A DNA stretch of 64,000 nucleotides from Verrucomicrobiales bacterium (lineage in GTDB: Bacteria; Verrucomicrobiota; Verrucomicrobiia; Verrucomicrobiales; DEV007): positions 1-64,000 of the forward strand of contig JARGNI010000002.1 in assembly GCA_029213195.1 (NCBI GenBank), in the 5' to 3' direction. Shown piece after piece: positions 18,149 through 26,874 of this stretch. The notes under the pieces are model-generated. The model did no database searches. It was not told where the DNA came from and worked only from the letters and a program-made list of their open reading frames with translations. Position numbers and translations under genes: made by a program. How positions within the stretch are numbered: position 1 is the stretch's first letter; every line of letters begins with the position of its first letter.

Positions 18149-19435
18149 CTACGCCCCATACACCTCTCGGATGACTTCTCCGAGAATGCGGAAGCCATCA
18201 GCCACGATTTCCTCGGATTGCGTGAAGCTGACCCGAATACACTGGTGCGAGTGTGGCCAGTCGGCGGTGTCGAGACCAAAGAAGAAATACTCTCCCGGCA
18301 CGACGATGAGATTGGCCTCTTTCAGTCGTCGGTAGAGTTCCCGGCATCCGATCGGCAATTCGTCGAACCAGAACCAGAGGAAAAAGGCGCCTTCGCTCTC
18401 GTGAACCCTCCAGGGAACGGAGGGTGGAAGATGCTCGTGAGCCAGCTCGAGGGCACGTTCAGAGCGCTTTGCGTAGTAGGGACGCACGACCTCATCCGCG
18501 AGGCGTTTGATCTCTCCACTCTCGATCAGCGGACGACCCAGCGCCTGCCCGACATTGTTGTTGGCGAGCCCGACGATAGCCGTCATGGAGCGCACTTCGC
18601 GGATGATCTCCTGGCGAGCAACGATGATTCCGGTCCGAGTCCCGGGTAGCCCCAGCTTGCTCAAGCTCAAGGTCAAAATGATGTTCTCGTCCCAGACCGG
18701 AGTGGCCTCGTGAAAGACGACGCCGGGAAAGGGCAAGCCGTAGGCATTGTCGATGATGAGCGGGATCCCCTGCTTTTCCGCTTCCTCTCGAAGATGAGCA
18801 ATCTCCTCATCCGTAAGGAGATTGCTGCTCGGATTGGTAGGACGAGAAACCGCAATCGCCCCGTGCCGATCCCCCACTCCCAGGTTCTCGAAATCGACCC
18901 GATACTTGAAACGATGATCCGCGGTCAGATCGATGATGGGTTTTCGGGCATCGAACATCTCGATACCGCTGACACACTGGTCGCTGTATCCGATGTATTC
19001 CGGCACGATCGGGAGCAGGATCTGTTTCTCCCCTCCTCCCGGCATGCGACCGGCAAAACGATTCAGCAGGAAAAAGAAAGCGGTTTGTCCCCCGTTGGTG
19101 ATCGCGACATTCTCTCGAGTCAGGTTCCAACCGTATTCCCGAGAGAGAAACGCAGCAATGGCTTCGCGAAACATCGGGCTCCCCGCTGGCTGATCGTAGT
19201 CGGCCATGACTCGGTCGAACTCCTCCGGAGTTTCATTGACCAGCTCGGCCATACGATCTCGCCAGAGCTTCTGCATCTCCGGAATGTGCGCCGGGTTGCC
19301 TCCTCCCATCATGCGGAGACGTCCTCGCCCGAGAGTCAGCGCTTCCCCCAGATCATCCATCAGCTCCGTGATCCCGGAGTGCTCGGTCAGGGTTTCGCCA
19401 AAAATGCTTTTCGGATAGGGGGCTTGAGGTTCCAC
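18149..19435 (-). CDS. avtA: Valine-pyruvate aminotransferase (class I/II PLP enzyme)
   Basis: A PLP-dependent aminotransferase resembling AvtA, which transfers the amino group between valine and pyruvate, giving alanine. The N-terminal region SIFGETLTEHSGITELMDDL matches the AvtA start, and MGGGNPAHIPEMQ follows. The PLP pocket shows NGGQTAFFFLLNRFAGR, the Asn in RPTNPSSNLLTDEE, and the Schiff-base lysine in LSLSKLGLPGTRTGI. The open frame runs to 19621, but residues upstream of 19435 look non-coding and would overlap thiD. I chose the GTG at 19435 (428 residues; E. coli AvtA has 417). It is divergent from thiD. Confidence 0.88.
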   Translation of the reverse strand: MEPQAPYPKSIFGETLTEHSGITELMDDLGEALTLGRGRLRMMGGGNPAHIPEMQKLWRDRMAELVNETPEEFDRVMADYDQPAGSPMFREAIAAFLSREYGWNLTRENVAITNGGQTAFFFLLNRFAGRMPGGGEKQILLPIVPEYIGYSDQCVSGIEMFDARKPIIDLTADHRFKYRVDFENLGVGDRHGAIAVSRPTNPSSNLLTDEEIAHLREEAEKQGIPLIIDNAYGLPFPGVVFHEATPVWDENIILTLSLSKLGLPGTRTGIIVARQEIIREVRSMTAIVGLANNNVGQALGRPLIESGEIKRLADEVVRPYYAKRSERALELAHEHLPPSVPWRVHESEGAFFLWFWFDELPIGCRELYRRLKEANLIVVPGEYFFFGLDTADWPHSHQCIRVSFTQSEEIVADGFRILGEVIREVYGA

Positions 19436-19538
19436 CCGAAGACCATGAACGATGCCTCCGCCCGAGGCAACGCCCAACTCGGCCCCGCAGACCCTTTTTC
19501 CGATAGAAAGATGACCGAGTCTCGCGTATCCCTTTCCC

Positions 19539-20363
19539 ATCACGACACCATCGCCAGCTGTAGCCCTGACCATCGCCGGGTCCGATTCCTCGGCAGGCGC
19601 GGGCATCCAGGCCGACCTCAAGACCTTCTCCGCCCTCGGCGTCTACGGAGTCAACGCTCTGACCGCGATCGTCGCGGAGGCTCCGGGCGAGGTTTCCGCC
19701 ATTCACGACATCGATTCAACCCTGTTGAGTGTTCAAATTGAGAGGGTTGTGTCCAACTTTTCCCTTTCAGCCGTAAAAATTGGAATGCTGGCCACCGGGG
19801 CGAATGTAGAGGCAGTTTCCGCTTTTATTCGAGAATATCGTGATCTTCCGGCAGTCCTCGATCCAGTCCTGCGCGCCAGTGCCGGTGCCCCCCTGCTCGA
19901 CGAGGAAGGTCTGCGAAATCTCCAACAGGAGTTGCTTCCCGACGTCGCACTTGCTACCCCGAATCTCGACGAAGCCGCAATTCTGCTCGGGGAAAAGATT
20001 GCCCCCGAAAACATCCCCGAACTCCCGCTTCGGCTTTTTGAGAAATACGGCTGCAACGTTCTCGTCAAAGGAGGACACGAACCCGCGAAACGGGCGGTCT
20101 TGGTCGATCGAGCCATCATCGATGGAGAGATCGTCGAGTTCGAACACCCACGTCTCGATGTCGGTGACACGCATGGAACCGGCTGCACACTGTCTTCGGC
20201 GATCGCAGCCTATCTTGCCCGCGGCCTGCCAATGAGAGAAGCGATCGAACGCGGTATTGCTTACCTTACCGCAACACTCGAGCATTCGCTTCGCTGGACC
20301 TCACCCCGCGCAACCGAGGCATTGAACCATTTCCCGGATAACGTAGACTCCCAACGACCATGA
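19539..20363 (+). CDS. thiD: Hydroxymethylpyrimidine/phosphomethylpyrimidine kinase, start codon unusual
   Basis: ThiD phosphorylates HMP and HMP-phosphate in thiamine synthesis. Typical sequence starts with ALTIAGSDSSAGAGIQADLK, read from 19563, then ALGVYGVNALTAIVA, KIGMLATG, and the catalytic loop VGDTHGTGCTLSSAIAA near the C-terminus. The frame is open only back to 19515 and holds no ATG, GTG or TTG before a TTG at 19725, which would remove the substrate-binding N-terminus. The best candidate start is ATC at 19539, preceded by CCTTTCCC, the same pyrimidine-rich context as topB and hisI; this gives 274 residues. A frameshift from the ATG at 19511 in another frame is the alternative. The stop overlaps the next gene by four bases. 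Confidence 0.85.
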   Translation: MTTPSPAVALTIAGSDSSAGAGIQADLKTFSALGVYGVNALTAIVAEAPGEVSAIHDIDSTLLSVQIERVVSNFSLSAVKIGMLATGANVEAVSAFIREYRDLPAVLDPVLRASAGAPLLDEEGLRNLQQELLPDVALATPNLDEAAILLGEKIAPENIPELPLRLFEKYGCNVLVKGGHEPAKRAVLVDRAIIDGEIVEFEHPRLDVGDTHGTGCTLSSAIAAYLARGLPMREAIERGIAYLTATLEHSLRWTSPRATEALNHFPDNVDSQRP

Positions 20364-21475
20364 TGCGATTTGCCACGCTGCTCCTCCTCCTCCCTTCGAT
20401 TCTCTCCGCAATCGACGAGCCGATTCCCGATCCGAATCAGGCGGTGACTTCACCCGCCGAAGACAATCCGATTCTCCTCCGCGAGAAAGTCGACTCCATG
20501 GGACAGGACAGCCTGCAGGAAGCCTTTCGCCTGCTCACCAAGGACTACATCCAGCGCGAGTCGCTCGACCCTCTCGAGATCAACCGATCGGCGCTTCAGG
20601 GGCTCCTCGATCGTCTCGACTTCGGTGCCATGCTTCTCACCGAGAAAGGGCGCGATCAGAGCAATTCGCCCTTTCGCTTTCTCCATACCCGGATCGGGGA
20701 CTCTCTCGGTTACCTGCGGTTTGGACGATACAACGAGAAGGGAGTCAACGATCTCGACACAGCCATCCAGGAGTTTCGCAAGGAGGACGAGATCAAGGCG
20801 CTCATCATCGATCTGCGCTCGCCCCAGGCCCAGGCCGATTTTGCGATCGCTTCGCAGATCCTGAGTCGCTTTCGTCCCCCCAATGAATTGCTCTTCAAGA
20901 TCCGCCGTCCCGGGAACGATCGCCCCACCCTGTTTGTTTCGGAAGCCGCGGACCTGAATTGGAATCGGGAGATCATTCTCCTCGTCGATCAGGAGACCGG
21001 GAACGTGGGAGAAATCATCGCCGCCGTACTGAAGCGCGAAACCGATTGCCTCATCATCGGAGAAAAAACTCCGGGACTCACGGTCGAGTATCGGGATGTC
21101 GCGATCGACGAAGATCGCATCCTTCGCTACGCCATCGCCGAGGTCGTTCTCGAAGACAACTCCTCCATCTTTCAGAAGGGAATCGAGCCTGACATTCATA
21201 CGCCCACGCCCCAGGAGACCAAGCATCTCATCTACCGCAAGACGCAGAACGGAGAGCCACTCGCCAGTTTCCTTTTCCAGAAACAGCGTCCTCGCATGAA
21301 CGAGGCAGCCCTCGTTGCCGGAACCGATCCGGAAATCGACTACTACCTTCTCCGCAGCAACCGCAAGCCTACCCCGTGGGACACTCCACCGGCCCAGGAT
21401 CGCGCGCTTCAGCAGGCCGTCGACCTGCTCACCACGCATTCCTTCCTGAATCCCGAGAAGAAGAAGCGTCCGTGA
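20360..21475 (+). CDS. Degenerate S41 (C-terminal processing peptidase-like) protein
   Basis: A 371-residue protein with a signal peptide (residues 1-17). Its core resembles family S41: GDSLGYLRFGRYNEKGVNDL, then ALIIDLRSPQAQADF, then EIILLVDQETGNVGEIIAAVL and CLIIGEKTPG. In active S41 enzymes the second of these is DLRxNxGG, the third carries the nucleophile in a T/S-A-S-A-S-E type motif, and the last ends in GKG with the catalytic lysine. Here Asn215 occupies the nucleophile position and Leu follows PG, so proteolysis is unlikely. There is no PDZ domain. It overlaps thiD by four bases (ATGA) and bioF by one (TGATG), so the three are translationally coupled. Confidence 0.7.
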   Translation: MMRFATLLLLLPSILSAIDEPIPDPNQAVTSPAEDNPILLREKVDSMGQDSLQEAFRLLTKDYIQRESLDPLEINRSALQGLLDRLDFGAMLLTEKGRDQSNSPFRFLHTRIGDSLGYLRFGRYNEKGVNDLDTAIQEFRKEDEIKALIIDLRSPQAQADFAIASQILSRFRPPNELLFKIRRPGNDRPTLFVSEAADLNWNREIILLVDQETGNVGEIIAAVLKRETDCLIIGEKTPGLTVEYRDVAIDEDRILRYAIAEVVLEDNSSIFQKGIEPDIHTPTPQETKHLIYRKTQNGEPLASFLFQKQRPRMNEAALVAGTDPEIDYYLLRSNRKPTPWDTPPAQDRALQQAVDLLTTHSFLNPEKKKRP

Positions 21476-22623
21476 TGCGGGATTCGCGGGACGAACTTCG
21501 TTCACTGGAGGAAGAAGGTCTCCGAAGGGAACTCCGCCCCCTCGCGACGCCACAAGGGACGGCGATCGAGTTGGAGAATCGCGAGTCCTTCCTCAATTTT
21601 TCGTCCAACGACTATCTCGGGCGAACCAATTCAGCCCTTTGGAAGCAGTGGTTCCAGGAGAGCATTGAGATCCACGGCGCCGGATCCGGCGCTTCGCGGC
21701 TCGTCTGTGGCACCCTGGCACCCCATGTCAGCCTCGAGACCAGGCTAGCCGATCTGAAACGAACCGAGGCCGCCCTGACCTTCTCCTCGGGATATGCCAC
21801 TGCCACCGGAGTCTTGCCGGCGCTCTGCGCAAAGGGAGATGTCATCATCCTCGACAAACTTTCCCACGCCTGCCTCATCGATGGAGCCCGGCTCTCCGGC
21901 GCGACGATGCGGATTTTTCCACACAACGATGTCGCGAAGCTTAAGAGTCACCTGCAGTGGGCACGATCGCAGGTCGGTCCCGAGGGGCGCATCCTCGTGG
22001 CGACCGAATCCATCTTCAGCATGGATGGCGATGCCTGTCCGCTCGAAGATGTGATCAAGGCCAAGGAGAAAGCCGGAGCCCTCCTCCTGCTCGACGAAGC
22101 CCACGCCTTCGGAGTTTTAGGTCCGGAAGGTCGGGGGCTCGCCGCCGCTTGCGGAGTCGAGGATCGGGTCGATCTGCACATGGGAACCTTCAGCAAAGCC
22201 GTCGGGCTCTCCGGCGGTTATGTCTGTGGCAGCCGCGAGATGATGGATCTGCTCATCCATCGCGCAAGATCCTTCATCTATTCCACCGCTCCATCCCCGG
22301 CCTTGTCCGCGACCATCGAGAAAGCCCTCGACTGGATCACGGGCCCGGAGGGAGAAGCGGCACGAGGGACCCTCTGGGCGCGTGTTCGAGAAATTGAACC
22401 GGAGTCGAGCAGTCCGATTGTGCCCCGCATTCTCGGCAGCAACGAAGCAGCTCTAGCCGCCGCCGAATATCTCCGGAAGAGCGGGATCCTCGTCCCTGCG
22501 ATCCGATATCCTACCGTACCGAGGGGGACGGCCCGTCTGCGCATCACCCTCTCCGCCGGGCACACTCGTGAGCAGGTTCTCGAACTGAAAAATGCGCTGG
22601 CCGGACTCGACCTGACCCGGTAG
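21475..22623 (+). CDS. bioF: 8-amino-7-oxononanoate synthase or related alpha-oxoamine synthase
   Basis: BioF condenses pimeloyl-ACP or pimeloyl-CoA with L-alanine in biotin synthesis, using PLP. The 382-residue protein shows FSSNDYLG near residue 43, HGAGSGASRLVCGT near 62, the Asp/His pocket LLLDEAHAFGVLG near 202, and the Schiff-base lysine in MGTFSKAVGLSGGYVCGS near 240. A few alpha-oxoamine synthases (glycine C-acetyltransferase, serine palmitoyltransferase) look alike, so the substrate is not certain. The ATG at 21475 overlaps the preceding stop (TGATG). No other bio gene is in the window. Confidence 0.85.
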   Translation: MRDSRDELRSLEEEGLRRELRPLATPQGTAIELENRESFLNFSSNDYLGRTNSALWKQWFQESIEIHGAGSGASRLVCGTLAPHVSLETRLADLKRTEAALTFSSGYATATGVLPALCAKGDVIILDKLSHACLIDGARLSGATMRIFPHNDVAKLKSHLQWARSQVGPEGRILVATESIFSMDGDACPLEDVIKAKEKAGALLLLDEAHAFGVLGPEGRGLAAACGVEDRVDLHMGTFSKAVGLSGGYVCGSREMMDLLIHRARSFIYSTAPSPALSATIEKALDWITGPEGEAARGTLWARVREIEPESSSPIVPRILGSNEAALAAAEYLRKSGILVPAIRYPTVPRGTARLRITLSAGHTREQVLELKNALAGLDLTR

Positions 22624-22635
22624 TCTCCTCTCCGC

Positions 22636-23514
22636 ATGATGAAACCGTTCTTCCCTTTCCTCTTCGCTTTTTTCCTCTCCCCCATGATCCAGGCCGGTCC
22701 CATGGAACCGATCCTCCTCTGGCCCGACGGAGTCCCGGGGGAAGCGGATCTCGAGCTCCCAGAAGAATCCCTGGAACTCAAGGGCGACTACCAGATTGAA
22801 ATTCTCTCTCACGTCTCCAAGCCGACCCTCACCTGGTATCCTGCCGAGAATCCCAACGGAGCTTCGGTGCTCGTCTGTCCCGGAGGTGGTTACAATATCC
22901 TCGCCTATTCCCACGAAGGGAAAGAGATTTGCGAATGGCTGAATTCTCTCGGCGTCTCTGCGGGGCTCCTCAAGTATCGGGTTCCCCGTCGCGAGAATCT
23001 CGCAATACACGAGGCTCCGCTCCAGGATGTCCATCGTGCCATCGGCATGATGCGCAACCATGCCAAGAAGTGGAAAATCGATCCGGACCGGGTCGGCATC
23101 CTCGGCTTTTCCGCCGGTGGCCATCTCTCGACCATGGCCCTGACTTCCGATGGCACCCGCACCTATCCCACGGATCCAAAATACGACAAAGCCTCCTGCG
23201 TTCCCAATTTTGCGGTTCTCGTCTATGCCGCCTATCTCCTCGACCCGGACGATCCGGACGAGCTCAATCCCGAGATCAAGGTGACCGAGAAGACGCCACC
23301 GGCGTTCCTCGTCGTCGCCCATGGCGATAAGAGATTTGTGGAAGGGAGCGCCCGATTTTACATCGAGATGTTTCGCAAGGATCGCCCCTGCGAACTCCAT
23401 ATCTTTGGGAAAGGCGGCCACGGATTCGGCTTTGCCAATACCGAGGAGGAAATCAAGCAGTGGCCTGACCTCGCCGGGAAGTGGATGAAAGCGATGGGCT
23501 TTCTTTCTCAGTGA
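22636..23514 (+). CDS. Secreted alpha/beta-hydrolase, probable carbohydrate esterase
   Basis: A 292-residue exported esterase with a signal peptide (residues 1-19). It has the alpha/beta-hydrolase layout: the oxyanion-hole stretch VLVCPGGGYNILAYSHEG near 75, the nucleophile elbow GFSAGGHLS with Ser near residue 155, a late Asp region FLVVAHGDKRFV near 230, and the His in GKGGHGFG near 277. The closest families I know are acetylxylan esterase-like or BD-FAE-type deacetylases that remove acetyl groups from plant polysaccharides. It starts 12 bases after bioF, so it may be the last gene of that operon. Its 3' end overlaps the convergent protease gene by seven bases. Confidence 0.85.
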   Translation: MMKPFFPFLFAFFLSPMIQAGPMEPILLWPDGVPGEADLELPEESLELKGDYQIEILSHVSKPTLTWYPAENPNGASVLVCPGGGYNILAYSHEGKEICEWLNSLGVSAGLLKYRVPRRENLAIHEAPLQDVHRAIGMMRNHAKKWKIDPDRVGILGFSAGGHLSTMALTSDGTRTYPTDPKYDKASCVPNFAVLVYAAYLLDPDDPDELNPEIKVTEKTPPAFLVVAHGDKRFVEGSARFYIEMFRKDRPCELHIFGKGGHGFGFANTEEEIKQWPDLAGKWMKAMGFLSQ

Positions 23515-24905
23515 AGACTGAACCAGCTCACGAGCTGCAGGGTGACGACGCCATTGTAGATCGCGTGAACCAGCATCCCCGGGACGAGAGAACCGCTGCG
23601 CTGATAAAGCCAGCAGAAGACCAGTCCGTATCCGAACACGGTGACCAGCCCCAACCACGAATAGCCGTGGACCGCCGCAAAGCAGCCCGACGCCAAAACG
23701 GCGGCGAGCACCGGGCCACATCGCTTCCGGAGCCCCCCATAGAGGAATCCGCGGAAAATCCACTCCTCTACAATCGGAGCGAGAATGACGGCGAGAAGGA
23801 AACTTTGCCAGACATTGCCTAGGCTATCCAGATCTCCCGGCCTGAGCGAATCGGAAATCGATCCGGATCCGTCCGGATCGAGAAGGAACAGGATGCCGAT
23901 CCCCATCGCGAAAAAGCAAAGCCCTGCCGCAGTGAAGACGGTCAACTGGCGGTAACTCCACCCGGAGTCTCGAATCCGAAAGAGTCGAAGTGCAGCCCGT
24001 GGCCCAGGTGTGAGCCGGTAGCTCAGCCAGATCGCCGGGACCACGAAAATGGCGATCCCCGACAACATCCAGCCCAACACCCCATACCCCAACTGGCCAA
24101 GCAAAAACCCAACCGCGAAAGCCGCTCCCACCCCGACAAGCTCGGCGATAAAAAACTCCCGCAGGGCATAGCGGGAATTCCAGCCCTGGGCGGATAGACG
24201 AAACGGAGGTGCCGAGAGCGAGAGTTCCTTTCTTCTTCTGAGGAAGGCAATTCCTCCACCCAATGCGGCAAGACAAACCAGCAAGCTGACCCCATGGGCA
24301 AGCATCCCTCGTCGGATCATCGCCGTTCCCTTCTCCTCCATCCACCGCCGAACCTGCTCCCCCTCGGAATCGCTTTCCCGGACCAGAAGGAGCCACGTGG
24401 GAAGCTCGGAAATGCCCTGGCGATATCGCATGATCGTCCATGCCCGAAGCGATGCTGAGGGCTCGGCGTCCTCGATGAGCGCGAGAGCGATCTCTTTTCT
24501 CTTTTCCCCCAACGGCGTAGAAGCATTGATTTGCTCCCAAGCTTCCTTCGCCCGGGATGGATCTCCCAGGGCATCAAACATCACAGCCCAATGAGCCGCA
24601 ACCGAGGCTGGCAGCTCGCCTTCGGCCATGAATTCATCGAACAATTCTGCGGTCTCTTCGCGAAGCGATTCCGGGTCGAATCCGAAAGCCTTCGCCAGCC
24701 AGTCCGGTGAACTCGATCCGGCGAAGTGCTGGAGCGTCGCCGCTTCCGCGACCCGCCGAAGCGCAAACTCTTCCGTGGCACGGCGCTCAAGCTCCGAAGG
24801 GGAATTGAGGTGGGTGAAAAGTCCGATCCAGACTACTCCCCAGATCGCGACACTCCACCAGCGGATCGCATCATTCTCCCATGGCCTCTGGAAACCTTTC
24901 TTCAT
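23508..24905 (-). CDS. CPBP family intramembrane metalloprotease
   Basis: A 465-residue membrane protein of the CPBP (CaaX protease and bacteriocin-processing, Abi) family. The three active-site motifs are complete: EEWIFR near residue 377, FAAVH near 413, and HAIYN near 448. One N-terminal membrane helix (about 18-35) is followed by a long soluble alpha-helical region (residues 40-190), longer than in minimal family members, and then about seven membrane helices. Substrate unknown; such enzymes cleave within or next to membrane helices. It is convergent with the esterase gene. Confidence 0.9.
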   Translation of the reverse strand: MKKGFQRPWENDAIRWWSVAIWGVVWIGLFTHLNSPSELERRATEEFALRRVAEAATLQHFAGSSSPDWLAKAFGFDPESLREETAELFDEFMAEGELPASVAAHWAVMFDALGDPSRAKEAWEQINASTPLGEKRKEIALALIEDAEPSASLRAWTIMRYRQGISELPTWLLLVRESDSEGEQVRRWMEEKGTAMIRRGMLAHGVSLLVCLAALGGGIAFLRRRKELSLSAPPFRLSAQGWNSRYALREFFIAELVGVGAAFAVGFLLGQLGYGVLGWMLSGIAIFVVPAIWLSYRLTPGPRAALRLFRIRDSGWSYRQLTVFTAAGLCFFAMGIGILFLLDPDGSGSISDSLRPGDLDSLGNVWQSFLLAVILAPIVEEWIFRGFLYGGLRKRCGPVLAAVLASGCFAAVHGYSWLGLVTVFGYGLVFCWLYQRSGSLVPGMLVHAIYNGVVTLQLVSWFSLH

Positions 24906-25025
24906 TTCTTCACGCTACCTCTCTCAGCAGCCACCGAAAAGCAAGAGCCGTCGAATCGAGTAAAGATCTACCCGGAGAGTCCAAAGGCACTTGCGATGGC
25001 ATACATCCTGATGGAGTGACTCGGT

Positions 25026-25883
25026 ATGGACCTTTCTTCCTTTGACCTCTCCAAAATCGATCTCGAAAAAATCTTCGTCGAGTATGTGATCCCCTGGGGC
25101 ACCAATTTCATTTTCGCCATCGCCATTTTCCTGATCGGCTCGCTGGTGGCGAAATGGGTCGTCCGTCTCGTCGGCAAGGCGCTCGGGAAGTCAAAGCTCG
25201 ACGTGATGTTGATCGGCTTCCTCACGAATATTCTTCGTTGGGTGCTGCTTCTCGTCGTCATCATCGCCGCCCTCGATCAGCTCAGAGTGGACACCACTTC
25301 CTTCATTGCCATCCTCGGTGCCGCGGGTCTTGCCGTGGGGCTCGCCCTCAAGGACTCCCTGCAGAATTTTGCCTCGGGTGTCCTCCTGATTCTCTTTCGA
25401 CCTTTCCGAATTGGAGACTTCATTGAGGCCGCTAGTACGGCCGGAGTGGTCGAAGAAATCAAGATTTTCAGTACGATGCTCCGGACCCCGGACAACCGCG
25501 AGGTCATCGTTCCCAACGGAGACATCTACAGCGGCAACATCGTCAACAACAACGCCAAGGAAAACCGTCGCATCGATCTCGTCATCGGCATCGGCTACGA
25601 TGATGATCTCCGTGAGGCGAAGAAGATTCTCGAAGGGATCGTGACCTCGGATGACCGCGTCCTCGAGGACCCGGCACCGCTCATCGCAGTTGGTGAACTG
25701 GGAGCTTCCAGTGTCGACATCCTCGTCCGCCCCTGGGTCAAGACTTCGGATTTTTTCTCGACGAAATGCGACCTCACCGAACGAATCAAACTGGCACTCG
25801 ACGATGCCGGGATCTCGATCCCCTATCCTCAGATGGATCTGCACATCAACGGAGAAGCCCCTACCAAAGAGGAAGTTTCCTAA
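25026..25883 (+). CDS. mscS: Small-conductance mechanosensitive channel, MscS family
   Basis: An inner-membrane channel that opens under membrane tension to release osmolytes. It has 285 residues, the E. coli MscS length. Three membrane segments are visible (about 20-42, 55-80 and 88-112). The pore-lining helix is ILGAAGLAVGLALKDSLQNF, with the Gly/Ala pattern of MscS, followed by the beta-domain signature FRPFRIGDFIEAASTAGVVEE and VPNGDIYSGNIVNN. Convergent with holB, 10 bases apart. Confidence 0.95.
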   Translation: MDLSSFDLSKIDLEKIFVEYVIPWGTNFIFAIAIFLIGSLVAKWVVRLVGKALGKSKLDVMLIGFLTNILRWVLLLVVIIAALDQLRVDTTSFIAILGAAGLAVGLALKDSLQNFASGVLLILFRPFRIGDFIEAASTAGVVEEIKIFSTMLRTPDNREVIVPNGDIYSGNIVNNNAKENRRIDLVIGIGYDDDLREAKKILEGIVTSDDRVLEDPAPLIAVGELGASSVDILVRPWVKTSDFFSTKCDLTERIKLALDDAGISIPYPQMDLHINGEAPTKEEVS

Positions 25884-25893
25884 CCCACTCAGC

Positions 25894-26874
25894 CTAGGCG
25901 AAAGCCCGGATGAAGCCGACCTCGAGGGCGAGCGCTTCGAACACGTTCGTGTTGAGATGCGCACGCAGGGTGTCGATCGCTTCGGTCTTGGCAGCGAGTT
26001 GATCGATGGTGTTGCGCTGGGCCAATTGCGCCGTCGCCGTCGCATAGTCGGGGAGATCGAGATGCTGCCCCTGGTGCTGCTGCCGCATCGCGTCACCGAA
26101 CCACATCATCAGGTAGTCGATCATGCGATTCCGATTTTCCTGGTACTCTGCCTCGGTCAGGGCCTTGTAGGATTCTTCCCGCTGCTTTAGATACTGGTCG
26201 GCCTCGGCCTTGTTTCGGTAGTGCGCGACTTCGGATTTGTAAGCCTCGTCGTTCCGCTTCCCGATCGCGGTCTTCTCCTCCTTGAGGATGGTCGCAAATC
26301 TCGACATGAGCCCGAGAGCCCCGGAGATTCCAGATCGGTTCGACTCGGTATGGTCCTTGAGATGATCAAGAAAGGCACGCGCCGACTCACTCAGATCCAC
26401 CGGCCCTGGATTCCCCGCGAGGTGGATGCGGATGCAGCGCGAAAGGATCGTATCCAGCAGCACCTCGGGACGCGAGGTCAGGAGGAGCAGCCGACTCCCG
26501 GACGGTGGCTCTTCCAGCGTCTTGAGAAAGGCATTCTCGGCACCCGGTCCCATCCGGTCTGCATCGCGAACCACGGCAAACTTGGTCACGCCATCCGGTG
26601 CTGCCATCTGCAGGGTGTGCTCCAGTTTTCGAATCGCCTCGATCGTGATCCTCCTCGATTTGGACTCGGGACCGATCACCGTAGTTGTCCCCGAGCGGAC
26701 CTCGTCGAGCGACTGGGCGGGCGCACTCCCGGGATGGGCCATCTCGATCATTCGCAAGGCAAGATCTTCCTTCCCGCTCCCCACCGGCCCGGTGATGAGA
26801 TAGGCATGGGCGAGACGGTTTTTGTCCCGAGCTTCCTCGAGGAGACTGACTGCTTTCTCGAGAGGAAAACTCAT
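25894..26874 (-). CDS. holB: DNA polymerase III delta-prime subunit
   Basis: A clamp-loader subunit of 326 residues. The AAA+ fold is visible in HAYLITGPVGSGKEDLALRM near residue 23, KFAVVRDADRMGPGAENAFLKTLEEPP near 105 and SRPEVLLDTILSRCIRI near 140. The four cysteines of the zinc module of E. coli delta-prime are missing: the corresponding stretch after MIEMAHPGS has none. The C-terminal domain is weakly similar to known ones. It overlaps tmk by four bases (ATGA), and tmk-holB is a common bacterial gene pair, which supports the call. Confidence 0.88.
   Translation of the reverse strand: MSFPLEKAVSLLEEARDKNRLAHAYLITGPVGSGKEDLALRMIEMAHPGSAPAQSLDEVRSGTTTVIGPESKSRRITIEAIRKLEHTLQMAAPDGVTKFAVVRDADRMGPGAENAFLKTLEEPPSGSRLLLLTSRPEVLLDTILSRCIRIHLAGNPGPVDLSESARAFLDHLKDHTESNRSGISGALGLMSRFATILKEEKTAIGKRNDEAYKSEVAHYRNKAEADQYLKQREESYKALTEAEYQENRNRMIDYLMMWFGDAMRQQHQGQHLDLPDYATATAQLAQRNTIDQLAAKTEAIDTLRAHLNTNVFEALALEVGFIRAFA

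Noticed and set aside
19436-19621. 62-codon N-terminal extension of the aminotransferase
   Set aside because: No similarity to AvtA, and it would overlap the divergent thiD coding sequence.
19725-20363. thiD starting at the TTG at 19725
   Set aside because: It would cut off the ALTIAGSD...ADLK substrate-binding part that is clearly coded upstream in the same frame.
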